Made by a program: the position numbers and the translations under genes
Origin: Sphingobacteriaceae bacterium
GTDB lineage: Bacteria; Bacteroidota; Bacteroidia; B-17B0; Aurantibacillaceae
Assembly: GCA_016709575.1 (NCBI GenBank)
Contig: JADJMM010000014.1
Span: forward strand, 85,153-149,152
Direction of reading: 5' to 3'
DNA: 64,000 nucleotides
The notes under the pieces: generated by a model
What the model was told of the DNA's origin: nothing
The model's input: the letters and a program-made list of their open reading frames with translations, nothing else
Database searches by the model: none
Part shown: in pieces, positions 54,833 to 64,000 of the stretch
Layout: each line of letters opens with the position of its first letter
Numbering within the stretch: position 1 is the first letter of the stretch

Positions 54833-55099
54833 TTACTTCATTAAATCGGCTACATACGGCATTAAAGCAATATGACGAGCGCGTTTTACAGCTTGTGCCA
54901 CTTTGCGTTGGTATTTTAATGATGTACCAGTTAAACGACGTGGTAATAACTTACCTTGTTCGTTAACGAACTTCAATAAAAAATCAGGGTCTTTGTAATC
55001 GATATATTTAATACCACTCTTTTTAAAACGGCAGTATTTTTTTCTTTTTACATCTGCTGTTGGTGGGTTTAAAAAACGTATTTCTTTATTATTTGCCAT
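54833..55099 (-). CDS. rpsR: Ribosomal protein S18
   Basis: 88 residues with KKYCRFKKSGIKYIDYKDPD, EQGKLLPRRLTGTSLKYQRK and KRARHIALMPY, the standard S18 pattern. It binds the 30S platform beside S6. It lies between rpsF and rplI in the usual order. Intact. Confidence 0.95.
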   Translation of the reverse strand: MANNKEIRFLNPPTADVKRKKYCRFKKSGIKYIDYKDPDFLLKFVNEQGKLLPRRLTGTSLKYQRKVAQAVKRARHIALMPYVADLMK

Positions 55100-55125
55100 T
55101 TTCTGTTTCTTTAATAATTAAACAA

Positions 55126-55496
55126 TTAAGCGTTAGCCGATTCTTTCTTTTTAGTTTTAGCTTCTGCTACTTTACCGCGGCGCTTTTCGCTATATGCTGC
55201 AGCATGTTTATCTAAAGCCACAGTTAAAAACGTAACACTCGCTCATCGCGTTTGTAAACTACTTCTAACTCATTAATCAAAGTTTCAGATGTTCCTGTAA
55301 ACTCCATTAAATGGTAGAAACCGGTTGTTTTCTTTTGAATAGTGTATGCTAACTTACGTAAGCCCCAATTTTCCTCGTTAATAACCTTAGCTCCCAAATC
55401 GGTGAGGGTTTTTTTGAATTTTTTTGCGGCCTCCTTTGCCTGATCATCAGACAAAACGGGAGTTAAAATGAAGACCGTCTCATAGCGTTTTTCCAT
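55126..55496 (-). CDS. rpsF: Ribosomal protein S6 (one-base frameshift)
   Basis: MEKRYETVFILTPVLSDDQA, EENWGLRKLAYTIQKKTTGF and VVYKRDERVLRF are S6 marks. After RF one base is missing from a T run near 55228. With it the frame continues LTVALDKHAAAYSEKRRGKV, AEAKTKKKESANA and stops at 55126-55128. About 123 residues. First gene of the rpsF-rpsR-rplI operon. Confidence 0.92.
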
Positions 55497-55528
55497 TGCT
55501 TATTTTCCTTTAATTTTTAATAGGGCTG

Positions 55529-55536
55529 CAAATGTA
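55529..55536 (-). promoter_or_regulatory. -7 promoter box of the rpsF operon
   Basis: Minus-strand TACATTTG matches TAnnTTTG and lies 32 bases before the rpsF ATG. No clear -33 TTG is visible. The leader is A-rich without a Shine-Dalgarno sequence. Confidence 0.45.
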
Positions 55537-55723
55537 GTGAATTTACTAATGGAAATAAAGAAATCAAGTAACTAAATTTTAGACTAAATCGGTTTAAATG
55601 TAATTGCCTTAAAATACTGATTTTCAATATTTTAAAATTTTAACATATTTAAAATTGGTCTAAAATAAGTAGACATTAGCGTTTCAAAAGTATAATTTTA
55701 ACGTTATCACTATAATTTTTAGA

Positions 55724-58410
55724 ATGAGAAAACTTTACATCCTCTTCATCATTATTTATTCATTTAATTCTAAAGCTGCACAACCAGCCTTTAGCTTAGG
55801 TGAAAATTTGGCTTTTGTACCTAATCGCGGACAAATAATAACTGACGATGGTTCCTTAGCTACTACTGTTCATTATAAAGCTAGTGTTCCTGGTTTAGAG
55901 TTTTATATTACTGATAGTGGAATTTCTTATGTCTTTTTAAAACATCATCGTGATGAGTACGATCCGGCTTTAGGTGGCCAACCGAATCCTAATTTTAGTC
56001 CTTATACTGATTTTGCGAGAACTGATATGGTTTTAAAAAATGCTGTAATTGATAAAAATAATGTTACACAGGAATTTGAAACCGAATCGGGATGGAATTT
56101 TTATTATGCGCATTGCCCCGAAGGAATCGTCAATTTAAAAGGATATCATAAATTAACTTATCACGAAGTTTATCATAACATTGATTGGGTTATTTATAGC
56201 GATAACAGCGGTAAATTAAAGTATGAATTCGTTGTGAAACCGGGTGGCGATCCTGCTAACATTAAAATGGAATACAAGTGGGCTAAAGTAGAAGTATAGT
56301 GAAAGAACAAAATCTTTACGCTTATATTAAAGAAACAAATTCATCAGTCGCGGCAAATTTTACTGAGGAAAATAATATTGTTTCCATAAATGTTGATGCT
56401 CCTCCTGCGGGCAAAACACTGGTTATTGATCCGCCTTTATATTGGTCAACCTATTGGGGAAGCTCTGGCGGGGAGCAAACCATGGCACTCATTTGTTCAG
56501 GAACCGGAGAATATGTTTACATAGCTGGTTATACAAATAGCACAAATTATCCAACAACTAATCCAGGAGCCGGAACTTATTACCAAGGTACATTTGCCGG
56601 AGGTACAGATGCTTTTGTTGCTCAGTTTGATACAATGGGCGTCCACTATTGGTCAACTTACTACGGTGGTAGTTTAAATGAAGGCGCTACAAGTTATACA
56701 GGAATCTCGATAGCAGTTGGACAAGGTAACACGCTATGGATGGTTGGAACAACAAACTCAACAGATTTGCCTGTACAAAACGGTGGTGGTGGCGCTTATT
56801 ACCAAGGAACATTAGCGGGCGGTTATGATATTTTCGTTGCAAAATTTAATCTTGCTGGCGTTCGTTCACATGCCACTTATATTGGTGGTTCTTTAGATGA
56901 TGGTGGACTATCACATGGCAACGGTGCGGATTGTGATGCCTCAGGTAATTTATTTATCGCATCAAGAATGATGTCTACTAATTTCCCATTGGTAAATCCT
57001 GGTGGTTCAACATATTTTGATAACACGCAAAATGGTTCTGACGACATTGTTTTAATAGAATTAAGTCCGGCAGGAGCCATGCTTTGGTCAACAATTTATG
57101 GAGGAAGTGGCGATGATATAAATTATTCTATGGATCTTCATGTTGACAGAATTAACAGCAAAGTATATTTAGGAACTTGCAGTGCTTCAACAAATATGCC
57201 AACTTTAAACCCCGGAGGCTCATTTTATTTCGACAATACACAAAATGGTGCAACCGATATGTATTTAGGTCGTTTTTCACTTGGTGGAACTTTAGAATGG
57301 GGAACGTATATTGGTGGAAGCGGAGATGAATGGCTGGCTATGTCAGTTTCTACAGCACCCGATGGTGATGTGGCAATGATTACATTAACCGGCTCAACAA
57401 ATATGCCTTTGGTAACTCCCGGTGGCACCGCATTTTTTGATAATACACACAATGGTGGTAGCTGGGATATTTATGTTTGCAGGTTCGAACAAACTGGCGT
57501 GATGAGTTGGGGTACATATTACGGTACCGCTAACAACGAGCATTGTCAGCACAACCTTACTTTTGATGGGGCTGGAAACATTATTATTTGTGGTGTATCA
57601 GATGGCACTGCATCACCACCAACTTTCAATCCTGGTGGTGCCCATTTTTACGACGGAACTAAAGATGCACAAGGTACTTATTGTCTGGTTCAATTTGATC
57701 CGACAGCAACAATGCTTTGGGGAACATACTGGGGTGGGTCAGGACATGACCATATTTTAGGTGCTGTAGGAGCTTGTATTGGTGTTAGCGCACACAGTGA
57801 TATTTTTATTACTGGCGAAACAAATTCAACCGATCTTCCAATGCTTAATCCCGGATTTGGGGCTTTCTACAAACCAACAAATAGTGGTGGACAAGAAGGC
57901 TTTGTAGCTAAGTTTAATAACGATATTATCAATACAATTTTGCCAATAGAATTGCAGGCGTTTGGTTGTGAACCTTCTATCGAAGGAATTAATATTTATT
58001 GGTCTACCGCCACTGAAAAAAATAATGAATATTTTACTCTTGAAAAAACACAGGATGGGAATAATTTTGAAGAACTTGCAACAATAAAAGGAGCTGGAAA
58101 TTCAGCATCAACTAAAAATTATTTTTATCTCGACAAATCACCGCAACGCGGCGTTAATTACTATCGTTTGGTACAAACAGATAAAAACGGAAATGTAAAT
58201 TATTTTAAGCTGATTAATTGTCAGAGTACCGAGGCAAACGAAGAAGTAGTGATTAATGTTTATACAATAACGGGGCAATTCTTGTACTCACAAAAAACAG
58301 GAAATTTCCGTAGTGATTTGGATAAATCGGAACTAGCAAGAGGTATTTATTTGGTAGAGGTAGTTGGAACTACTGAAACACGAAGCATTAAATACGTAAA
58401 GGCTAACTAA
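55724..58410 (+). CDS. Large T9SS-exported SBBP beta-propeller protein (frameshifted)
   Basis: The first 190 residues hold a signal peptide and a domain that opens FVPNRGQIITDDGSLATTVH and GLEFYITDSGISYVFLKHHR. A shift near 56295 separates it from the rest. Seven or so propeller-like repeats (HYWSTYYGGSLNEG, LWSTIYGGSGDDIN, LEWGTYIGGSGDEWL, MLWGTYWGGSGHDHI) follow. The C-terminus is a T9SS type A sorting domain (VINVYTITGQFLYSQ, RGIYLVEVV, SIKYVKAN). About 895 residues. Surface or secreted, probably adhesive, though function is not known. Confidence 0.82.
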
Positions 58411-58645
58411 CCGCTTTTATTGATTCAAATTGCTCTTCTGTTATTTTTTCCGTTAGTGAAGTGTCGTAAACAAGGTCGAAAATCTGATTCATTTCCGGTA
58501 ATTGAGTTGCTTTAATAGTATTAATTATCTTTTTCGATCCAATAATCTGAATTTCTTCAAATTCATTCCTGGAAAATATCTTAAAATAACTTTTACCGTT
58601 TTTATACTTACGGTAAACAGGAAATTGTATATCTTCAAAAGCCAT
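58403..58645 (-). CDS. Small conserved protein of unknown function
   Basis: 80 residues: FEDIQFPVYRKYKNGKSYFK, IFSRNEFEEIQIIGSKKIIN and PEMNQIFDLVYDTSLTEKIT. No signal peptide and no recognised domain. Its stop overlaps the end of the propeller gene, and its start lies one base before that of the divergent nuclease gene. Likely cytoplasmic. Confidence 0.6.
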   Translation of the reverse strand: MAFEDIQFPVYRKYKNGKSYFKIFSRNEFEEIQIIGSKKIINTIKATQLPEMNQIFDLVYDTSLTEKITEEQFESIKAVS

Positions 58646-58646
58646 T

Positions 58647-61270
58647 ATGAATGCGTTTTTATATCAGGTTGCTCAACATATCGAACAAAACTACAAAGAA
58701 AATTTGGACAGTCTCTGTATTGTTTTGCCAAATAAACGGGGCGCCCTCTTTTAAAAAACATTTAGCTTCCGTTTATAAAAAAAACAATTTGGCTGCCAAC
58801 AATTATTTCGGCTGAAGATTTTATCTCTGAATTATCAGGTTTACAAAATTTAGAGGATGTTGATTTAATTTGCCGATTGTACGAAAGCTACAAAGCAGTT
58901 TACGCCGAACAAGCCGAACCATTTGATTCGTTTGCAAAATGGGGTAATTTAATTTTGCAGGATTTTAATGAAATAGACAGGTATTTAGCAGATGCAGTTG
59001 CTTTGTATCAAAACCTAAAAGAGATTAAAGAAATTGAAAACTGGAGTTTAGGTGAGGAGGAGTTAAGCGAATTCCAAATTAACTACATCAATTTTATGCG
59101 TCAACTCGGTAATATGTACGAGCATTTTACTAAGGCGCTGTTAAAAAATAGTGAAGGTTATCAAGGTTTAAGTTATAGAGAGGCAGTAAATAAATTTGAA
59201 AATAGCGATTACACAAAACCATTTAGCAAGATTATTTTTTGTGGATTCAATGCCCTTAATGCGGCGGAGACAAAAATATTTTCTAGTCTTTGTAAAAGTG
59301 GAAAAGCAGAAGTTGTTTGGGATGCAGATACTTATTATTTAGATAATTCTGTACAAGAAGCTGGGTTGTTTCTAAGGAGAAATTTTAAAACGTTTATTGA
59401 TAAAAACACAAATTTCATTGGTAATTATTTTAAAGAGGAAAAAATATTGATGTGATTGCCGTTCCAAAACAAATGGGACAATCACAAACGGTAAGTACAA
59501 TTGTAAAAAATTTATTGGATAAAGGTGTTGCACCTGATTCGATTGCTATTGTGTTGGCGAATGAAAAATTATTGTGGCCCGTTCTAAAAATGTTGCCGGA
59601 TAGTGTGGAATATGTGAATATCACCATGGAATATCCGATAAAATATACTTCGCCGTATAATTTTATGGATTTGCTTCTTAAAATTCAAAGTGATTTCGAG
59701 AAACAGCAAAAAAAAGAAACATATTTATTATCAGGATTTCTTAAGTGTGTTACGTCATCCGTTTTTTAAGGATTATGCAGCGATGTTGAATCTTAAAAAA
59801 ACGGATTCAATTATTAACCGCATTCTAGATAAAATTATGCTTTCATCACTGATAATTTATTAAGTGATTTGTTTGCTGAGGATTATGAGAAAATAATCCA
59901 TTTGTTTTCACCTTGGTCGGGAGCAAAAGAAGCTGTTTTTAGTTTGTCGGAGATATTAAATAAAGTAAAAGAATATCATTTAAGTACAGAGCTAAACAAT
60001 TACAAAAGCATTGAACTCGAATATCTCCAGGTACTCATTAAAAACTTTAACCGTGTAAGTGATTTTGTAAACGACTATAAGTATTTTGAAACTTTAAAAT
60101 CATTTAAAATATTATTTAATCAAATTGTTGGCTCGTGTTCGGCCGCTTTTATTGGTGAACCTTTACGTGGTTTGCAAATAATGGGAGTTTTAGAAACGCG
60201 GACTCTGGATTTTGAAAATGTGATTTTTGTATCGGTAAACGAAGGCGTTCTTCCATCCGGAAAATCGCAAAATTCATTTATTCCAAATGATTTGAAACGT
60301 TATTGTGGTTTGCCTTTATATGCAGACAAGGATGCGATTTATGCTTATCACTTTTACCGTTTGTTACAACGCGCCAAAAATATTTTCATTACTTACGATA
60401 CCGAAACTGATACGTTTGGTAAGGGTGAAAAAAGTAGATTTGTTAGTCAGCTCCAATTAGAAATGGCAGCTTACAACCAGAACATAAACATTAAAGAAAG
60501 TATTGGAGTTGGTACTATTACCGCAAATAAAACTTCATCAGTAATTGCAATTCCTAAAAACACTGAATCGCTGGAACGTATTTATAAAAGGCGACATTAA
60601 ACGATAAGTATTCCGGATTATCACCATCCTCTTTGATCTCCTTTAAAGATTGTAGTTTAAAATTTTATTTCAGATACGGTGGTGGTTTAAAAGAGTCGGC
60701 CGATTTGGAAGAATCAGCAGAGGCGAATACCTTCGGTTCTATTTTACACGAATCATTAGAAGCACTTTACACACCTTTTGTTAATAGAAATATTACTACA
60801 AATGACATTAAGGAATTAAAAAATAATTCCACAAACTGTTGAATCAAAATTTCTGAATTACTTTTCTAAGTCGGAAGCCTTTCAAGGAAAAAATTTATTG
60901 CAGCAAAGCGTTTTGAAAGTGTACGTTGGGAAATTGTTGGATTTTGATAATAATTATATCCGTCAATTAAATGAAACGAATCTGAATATTGTTGCGCTGG
61001 AAAAAGAGTTAGAAACAGTTTTAGAAATCACGATTAACAATAAACCGACCACTATATATATTAAGGGTAAAGCCGATCGTATTGATAGAGTAGGTGAGGA
61101 ATTACGTATTATTGATTATAAAAGTTCTGTAAAATCAACTGATAAATTTGAGTTTAGTACTTTCGAAGAATTGTTTAGCGATAAAAAATTTGATAAAATA
61201 TTACAGTTGTTTTTGTATGCCTGGTTGGCGTATAAAAATGATTTAGCGCAACCTCAACATATAAAACCTT
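58647..61270 (+). CDS. PD-(D/E)XK nuclease family protein, AddB/RecB-like (frameshifts, 3' end lost)
   Basis: It starts MNAFLYQVAQHIEQNYKENL and LCIVLPNKRGALFL, the ATPase-like N-terminal part. Later blocks are GLQIMGVLETRTLDFENVIF and EGVLPSGKSQNSFIPNDL. A nuclease domain at the end has SFKDCSLKFYFRY, GSILHESLEALY and IYIKGKADRIDRVGEELRII-DYKSS (the D-x-K-like core). Breaks lie near 58745, 58790, 59450, 59760, 59840, 60597 and 60838. The last 80 or so residues are missing after QPQHIKPC. It likely works in double-strand break repair. Confidence 0.7.
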
Positions 61271-62083
61271 GTGTAAAAAGTCATTGATAATTCTTTATTC
61301 TCCTCGTAAATTATGATTGCCAGAATAATTCCATAAACAGTTTCTAGGTTTACGGTGAGTGTAATTGTATAAGGACTCAGATGTTTCATCAAGTTTACGC
61401 TGGCTATGAAAGGAAAGGCGGTGCAAATTCCTGCCAATAAAACTAAACCGAGGATAGCTTGGTTGTTCAAAATGAAAAAGTCGGCACTGAAACCATTAGT
61501 AAAGGCTAAATAAATGCTCAATCCAATTAATCCAAACCATAATTCGATATAGGAAATGGCTGTTGAATTTATTTTACGTACCATAATGGAATTTAAAACA
61601 GAGAAGATGGAAGCGGTGAAAGCGGCTATTATTCCTAATGTAATTCCCAGCCAATACGTAATCTCAACAGAGAAGATCATACAAATTGCGCCAATTATTA
61701 TTAAGCCAATTAATAATTCATACCACAATATTTTCCGTTTTAAAATTAAGGGTTCTGTTATGGCTGTAAATAAAGTTCCAGTAGAAAAGCTGCCATTGTT
61801 ACCGATACGTTAGATACTTTTATAGCACCATAAAAACAAAGCCAATGAATCGCAATAATAGCATAATGATAGCGAGTTTAAAAAGATCCAGCTCTGCTAA
61901 CCTTGATACTAACTTTTGAAACAACAATGTAACCGGTAATCAACATCAATGTAAATAAAATCCTGAACCAAACTAACTTTGCATGGTGGAGCAGGTAATA
62001 AAACAGCCTAGTATTGGAGAAAAGCCCCAGATTAACACAATAAAATGGAGCAACAATTGATGTTTATTTATACCTTTAAACAT
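61268..62083 (-). CDS. EamA-family transporter (frameshifted, 3' end truncated)
   Basis: It begins MFKGINKHQLLLHFIVLIWG, FSPILG and continues after shifts near 62000, 61900 and 61790 (VWFRILFTLMLITGYIVVSK, VSNVSVTMAAFL) to SVEITYWLGITLGIIAAFTA, SVLNSIMVRKINSTAISYIE and VNLETVYGIILAIIIYEENK. The tail after ELSMTFY does not match the usual last helix. The gene meets the truncated nuclease gene at 61268-61275. About 270 residues, 20 or so short. It exports or imports a metabolite, identity unknown. Confidence 0.7.
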
Positions 62084-62091
62084 TGAAGCAG

Positions 62092-62099
62092 CAAAAGTA
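62092..62099 (-). promoter_or_regulatory. -7 promoter box of the EamA gene
   Basis: Minus-strand TACTTTTG matches TAnnTTTG and ends eight bases before the ATG at 62083, giving a very short leader. No clear -33 TTG is seen. Confidence 0.35.
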
Positions 62100-62122
62100 C
62101 AATTGATGACGAAGTACAGACT

Positions 62123-63235
62123 ATGAGTATAATTTATTTTGATAATAATGCAACGACTAAAGTTGATGAAAGAGTTTTGGAAGAAATGCTTCCTTATTTT
62201 TCTCAGCGTACGGAAACGCTTCCAGTAAAATTGCATGAAGCCGGTTGGATAGCCGATGCTGCGGTAGAAAAAGCCCGACAACAAGTCGCTAATTTAATTA
62301 GACCGAGCCTTCTGAAATTATTTTTCACTTCTGGTGCAACTGAGTCTATAAACACTGCATTTAAGGGAATATTTCAAACTTATAAAACAAAAGGCATCAT
62401 ATTATTACAGTTGCTACCGAACACAAAGCTGTTTAGATACTTGCGGTATTTGAAAGAGGGAGGTGCTGATATAACTTGTTAAGTGTAGACAAAGAAGGAT
62501 TAATTGATTTGGACGAATTGAAGTCTGCTATAAAACCCACCACCATTTAATTTCGGTAATGGCGGCTAATAACGAAACAGGAGTTATTCAGCCAATGAAA
62601 ATCATCCATTGCTAAAGGAAAGCGCAAAATCATTTTTTCTCTGATGCCACTCAATATGTGGGAAAATCACAATTGGATGTAAATGATTTAGGAATTAATT
62701 GTTTGGGTTTAATTGCACATAAATTTTTTCGGACCGAAAGGAATAGGGGCTTTTTGTATTGGAACGATAAAAAACCCTAAGAGTAAATCTGGTTTCATTA
62801 TTACATGGTGGTTCACAGGAAAACAATCATAGAGCCGGAACTTTAAATGTCCCTTTGTTATTGGTTTAGGTAAAGCTTGTGAAATTGTCCAAAATGAAAT
62901 GTGGGATATGAATACAGAGGTTTCCAAACTGAGAGCTTATTTCAAGTATCAATTATTAGATATGGAAGGTTTGCGAATTAACAGCGGTACCGTTATAAGA
63001 TTATATAATACGAAGTAATATTTACTTTCCCTTCTTCTTTAGCTATCAACCATTATTAAAGAAGTATGCTTTTCAAGTGGTTCAGCCTGTACAACCGGAA
63101 CCAATGAGCCTTCCCATGTTTTAAAGGCCATGGGTATTTCTGATTCGGACGTTAAGAACTCTTTCCGTTTTTCGTTCAGTAAAAACAATAGTCTGGAGGA
63201 GGTAAAAATGTTGATAAAGGACCTATTTGGTTAAT
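62123..63235 (+). CDS. Cysteine desulfurase, IscS/NifS type (many frameshifts)
   Basis: MSIIYFDNNATTKVDERVLE starts the PLP fold, and LHEAGWIADAAVEKARQQVA, FFTSGATESINTAFKG, MAANNETGVIQPM, FFSDATQYVGKSQLDVNDLG and the active-site cysteine loop SSGSACTTGTNEPSHVLKAM are clear. It moves sulfur from cysteine to Fe-S cluster assembly. Breaks occur near 62210, 62400, 62475, 62545, 62610, 62725, 62780, 62850, 62990 and 63045. The reconstructed length of about 370 fits the family. The density of errors is much higher than in the rpsF operon. Confidence 0.8.
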
Positions 63236-63335
63236 TTTAACGCAGGAGAATCCAAAAACTGAGTGAATTGAGTCTATAAATGATTGAATTATAGGTCTAA
63301 AGCCTTTTAATTCCCTAATTTTGTAAAGTAAGATT

Positions 63336-63802
63336 ATGAAAGCATTATATATATCTATTTTTGTTTTAGGCAGTTTGTTCAGCAATGCTCAATCGAGTTT
63401 ATATAACAAACCCAATACCTTTTAAGTAATCAAACAAAGGAAATACGTAAGTAATCGTTTTAATAGCTAGTAACCTTTGGTCAGCCCTTGATAAAAACAG
63501 CCGTGATTTAAATGTTGAATTTGAAAGAGCTTATTCTACTTATGATTTCATAAGAAATTAAAAATTTAGTAATCAAAGGTATTATTGTATTAAATATTAA
63601 TTTGGATAACGATGTTGTAAATAGCGACATTATCATAAAAAGATGGCATTAATAAATTAATTAAAGTTCCATCTGATAATTCAGAAATTATAAAAGAAAT
63701 TAAGCGGTAAATCGGCAGGATTACAATATTGTATTTGATGCTAATGGTAATGTGGTTTACGAAAACCTTACGCATACTAATGCTTTTGAATCAATACATT
63801 AA
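63336..63802 (+). pseudogene. Secreted protein gene with many frameshifts
   Basis: A signal peptide is visible (MKALYISIFVLGSLFSNAQS). Later coding-like pieces include IKNLVIKGIIVLNINLDNDV, KVPSDNSEIIKEIK and NIVFDANGNVVYENLTHTNA, FESIH with a stop at 63800-63802. The breaks make the exact sequence uncertain. No family recognised. Poor read support is likely, as in the adjacent desulfurase gene. Confidence 0.4.
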
Positions 63803-63823
63803 TTAATTACAAGATAATATTTA

Positions 63824-64000
63824 AATGAAACGGATTTTTTAGTCATATTTTTAATTTCACTTTTATCAGATTCGCTTAAGTCGCAAAACGCTGCGGCTTG
63901 TAATGCGGCTCAACCTGTATGCCAGAATCAAATTTCAGTTCACTTCTAGTACTGGTAATGGGTTTAACTACAGGTTTAAATATTAGTAATCAAACACAAA
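63824..64000 (+). CDS. Start of a secreted T9SS-type protein (partial, frameshifted)
   Basis: MKRIF, then after a shift near 63840 LVIFLISLLSDSLKSQNAAA, CNAAQPVCQNQISVHF gives a signal peptide and a Cys-rich opening like large PKD-domain T9SS proteins. It continues past the window edge. The assignment rests on this opening only. Confidence 0.45.

Noticed and set aside
56299..57900. Tandem DNA repeat or CRISPR-like array
   Set aside because: The periodicity is protein-level (beta-propeller repeats) and DNA copies are diverged.

Overview
The window is AT-rich chromosomal DNA from a member of the Bacteroidota, probably of the Flavobacteriales/Crocinitomicaceae kind. The evidence is: type IX secretion parts and cargo (a PorP/SprF protein, beta-propeller proteins with a T9SS C-terminal sorting domain, a PafA-type phosphatase), GSCFA and DUF1015 proteins, a fused RibBA, WG-repeat and OmpA-like envelope proteins, no Shine-Dalgarno sites, and TAnnTTTG promoter boxes close to start codons.

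Layout. 0-6.6 kb: rsgA, a secreted protein, a CapD-type nucleotide-sugar dehydratase, a DEAD-box helicase and a PafA-like phosphatase. 6.6-9.6 kb: small membrane proteins of unknown role, a transaldolase-family gene whose 5' end is replaced by a hairpin-rich repeat, and the SRP RNA. 9.7-20 kb: a GT2 glycosyltransferase, a YiiX-like hydrolase, a minus-strand run with a DMT exporter, yggS, DUF1015, serA and serC, and a WG-repeat protein. 20-28.5 kb: twin secreted proteins, a Nudix hydrolase, ribBA, an rsmH variant, a lipoprotein, an OmpA-like protein and a PAS-LuxR regulator. 28.6-33.2 kb: a T9SS propeller protein, then a badly broken stretch. 33.2-39.3 kb: YdeI/DUF1801/DUF4256 genes and a TPR-SpoIIE phosphatase. 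40.2-45.4 kb: an array of minus-strand genes separated by attC-like palindromic sites. 45.4-55.5 kb: an S9 peptidase, a second DEAD-box helicase, a nitroreductase, GSCFA, CCA-transferase, PorP/SprF, PrsW and the rpsF-rpsR-rplI operon. 55.7-64 kb: a large T9SS propeller protein, a RecB/AddB-like nuclease, an EamA transporter, a cysteine desulfurase and the start of a secreted protein.

The most interesting region is 40.2-45.4 kb. Read on the minus strand it has the architecture of an integron cassette array. Each gene starts just after a GTTA core and ends in a 130-190 bp imperfect palindrome that finishes with AACGTTA. For three of the four cassettes with a full site, the 8 bases at the cassette 5' end are the exact reverse complement of the box opening its own palindrome, as expected if the cassettes have existed as closed circles. 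The cassettes carry a PhzF-family protein, a DUF4238-like protein, an OmpA-like envelope protein, an unknown 119-residue protein and a secreted TPR protein. No integrase lies in the window.

Many genes are broken by single-base shifts, often in homopolymers. Two of them are ribosomal protein genes (rpsF, rplI) that must work, so most breaks are probably sequencing errors in an under-polished long-read assembly. Breaks are densest at 30.3-33.2 kb and 61.2-64 kb. Such genes are listed over their full reconstructed span, with the approximate break points given.
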